Source: Kiritimatiellia bacterium (GTDB lineage Bacteria; Verrucomicrobiota; Kiritimatiellia; RFP12; UBA1067). Taken from it: a DNA stretch of 6,408 nt. The stretch covers positions 1-6,408 of the forward strand of contig JAFPDR010000111.1 in the NCBI GenBank assembly GCA_017389885.1, written 5' to 3'. Each line of letters begins with the position of its first letter. The stretch's first letter is position 1. A model generated the notes under the pieces. The model had not been told where the DNA came from. It did no database searches and saw only the letters and a program-made list of their open reading frames with translations. Of the stretch, positions 5,159 to 6,408 are shown in pieces. Position numbers and translations under genes: made by a program.

Positions 5159-6408
5159 ATGACAATTCGCGGACTGCTCGAAAAGAACGTCGCCGAAAGG
5201 CCGGAACGCAATGCGCTTACGTGGTGCGAGAACAAGACGTGGATGCACCGCACGTGGCGCGAATACCTCGCGCGCGTGCGCGACGTGGCCGAAGGCTACG
5301 GCACGCGCTTCGGCCTCAGGCCGCGCGAGGAAAACGCCGCCATCATCCTCGGCAACTCGCCCACCTGGCTCGAGGCGTACCTCGCCCAGTCGGGCGCCGG
5401 GGTCTCGGTGGTGCCCCTCGACCCGAAGCTGCACGACGCGGAGGTTGAGTACATCCTCGCGGACTCCGAGGCGGTCGTGGTGACGACCGACGTCCATCAC
5501 CTCAAGATGATGATGAACATCGCTCCGAGGCTTCCGAAGCTGCGCGGCGTTGTGTGCGTCGACGGAGTCATCAACGAGGGGCAGTCCATCGGGAAGGCCC
5601 AGGTCGTCGGGTTCGACAAGCTCCGCGTCTCAGGCGGCGGCGCGTGGTACGACGCGAACGTGGCGAAGGAAGACGACGTCGCGTCGATCATCTACACGTC
5701 CGGCACGACCGGCAAGCCGAAGGGCGCGATGCTCACGCACAGCAACTTCGTGGCTGACATCGACGGCGCGTTCAAGACGTTCCACGCGGAAGTCGGCGAA
5801 GACGACAGCTTCTTCACGGTGCTGCCGCTCTTCCACGCGTTCAGCTTCACGGCGAACTTCCTCGGTCCGCTCTACGTCGGCTGCGAGATGCAGTTCGTCG
5901 AGTCCCTCAGGACCGTCGCCCGCGACATGAAGCTCCTGAAGCCGTCCGTCCTCTGCGCGGTGCCGCTCCTCTGCGAGAAGCTCTACGACAAGATACAGGA
6001 GGGGCTGCAGTCCTCGAAGATCGCGCGCGCTCTGCTGGCGATCGGCATAAGGGGCCCGGTGATGCACATGGTGCTCCTCAAGCTCGGCGGGAGGCTGCGC
6101 TACATGATCACCGGCGGCGCGCCGTGCCCCAAGCACGTCCTCGAGTGCTTCAGGAAGCTCCACGTCAACTTCGTCGAGGGGTACGGACTCACCGAGTGCG
6201 CCCCTGTCGTCTCTGTGACGAGCTCGGACTGCGCCAAGATCGGCACCATCGGCAAGCCCTGCGAGGGCGTCGAGGTGAGGCTTGCGGACAAGAACGAGGC
6301 GGGCGTCGGAGAGCTGCAGGTCAAGGGTCCGATCGTCATGAAGGGCTACTTCCACAACGACAAGGCGACCAAGGAGGCGTTCGACGGCGAGTGGTTCGCG
6401 ACGGGAGA
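5159..6408 (+). CDS. AMP-forming acyl-CoA synthetase (FadD-like), 3' truncated by the window
   Basis: The N-terminal 416 codons (plus 2 nt) of an ANL-superfamily ligase, with no stop before the right edge. It should activate a carboxylic acid, most likely a fatty acid, to an acyl-adenylate and then the CoA thioester. The P-loop motif is YTSGTTGKPKG (179-189), followed by LPLFHAFSF (222-230), ITGGAP (317-322) and the adenylate-binding EGYGLTE (340-346). The last complete residues, GEWFATG (410-416), are the start of the W-x-x-T-G-D motif. The hinge and the C-terminal lid with the catalytic lysine lie outside. The start is set by AGGGAA at 5145-5150, 8 nt before the ATG. The sequence fits the long-chain fatty acid ligase group best. 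Acyl-ACP synthetase or another acid-thiol ligase remains possible, so no gene symbol is given. It has its own promoter. Confidence 0.9.
   Translation, partial: MTIRGLLEKNVAERPERNALTWCENKTWMHRTWREYLARVRDVAEGYGTRFGLRPREENAAIILGNSPTWLEAYLAQSGAGVSVVPLDPKLHDAEVEYILADSEAVVVTTDVHHLKMMMNIAPRLPKLRGVVCVDGVINEGQSIGKAQVVGFDKLRVSGGGAWYDANVAKEDDVASIIYTSGTTGKPKGAMLTHSNFVADIDGAFKTFHAEVGEDDSFFTVLPLFHAFSFTANFLGPLYVGCEMQFVESLRTVARDMKLLKPSVLCAVPLLCEKLYDKIQEGLQSSKIARALLAIGIRGPVMHMVLLKLGGRLRYMITGGAPCPKHVLECFRKLHVNFVEGYGLTECAPVVSVTSSDCAKIGTIGKPCEGVEVRLADKNEAGVGELQVKGPIVMKGYFHNDKATKEAFDGEWFATG

Overview
The window is a GC-rich stretch of bacterial chromosome, densely coded on the + strand, from an organism with an outer membrane. 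It has the three core subunits of a Mla/MCE lipid transporter, Shine-Dalgarno-led genes, codon use dominated by G/C third positions, and AT-rich extended -10 promoters standing out of the GC background. A member of the Verrucomicrobiota/Lentisphaerota/Kiritimatiellota side of the PVC group is my guess from overall style and from the heptanucleotide repeats. No marker gene here proves it.

Layout: positions 1-204 hold no convincing gene. They contain a perfect 59-nt four-way-junction (cloverleaf) palindrome at 71-129 and an extended -10 promoter that ends only 8 nt before the first ATG. From 205 to 5065 runs one apparent operon: pcnB-type poly(A) polymerase, a membrane-anchored TPR protein, mlaE-type permease, mlaF-type ATPase, mlaD-type MCE protein, and an 83-residue helical protein of unknown function. 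Three of the junctions are 4-nt ATGA stop/start overlaps. The exception inside the transporter is the mlaE-mlaF junction, which carries five tandem heptads (GTTKAAA) running up to the mlaF start. A short intergenic region (5066-5158) holds a second promoter sharing an exact 14-mer with the first. It drives an AMP-forming acyl-CoA synthetase-like gene that runs off the right edge at codon 416, just before the end of its conserved W-x-x-T-G-D motif.

How the genes fit together: MlaE (permease), MlaF (ATPase) and MlaD (membrane-anchored MCE ring subunit) should form an inner-membrane complex moving phospholipids between inner and outer membrane. MlaA, MlaB and MlaC partners are not in the window. 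The TPR protein looks like a periplasm-facing, YfgM-like protein. PcnB (RNA 3' polyadenylation) has no obvious functional tie to lipid transport but is translationally chained to it. The acyl-CoA synthetase has its own promoter and probably belongs to fatty acid activation.

I see no novel enzymatic system. The items most worth a second look are the cloverleaf element, the twin promoters with a possibly leaderless pcnB, the heptad array at the mlaF start, and the internally duplicated small protein.
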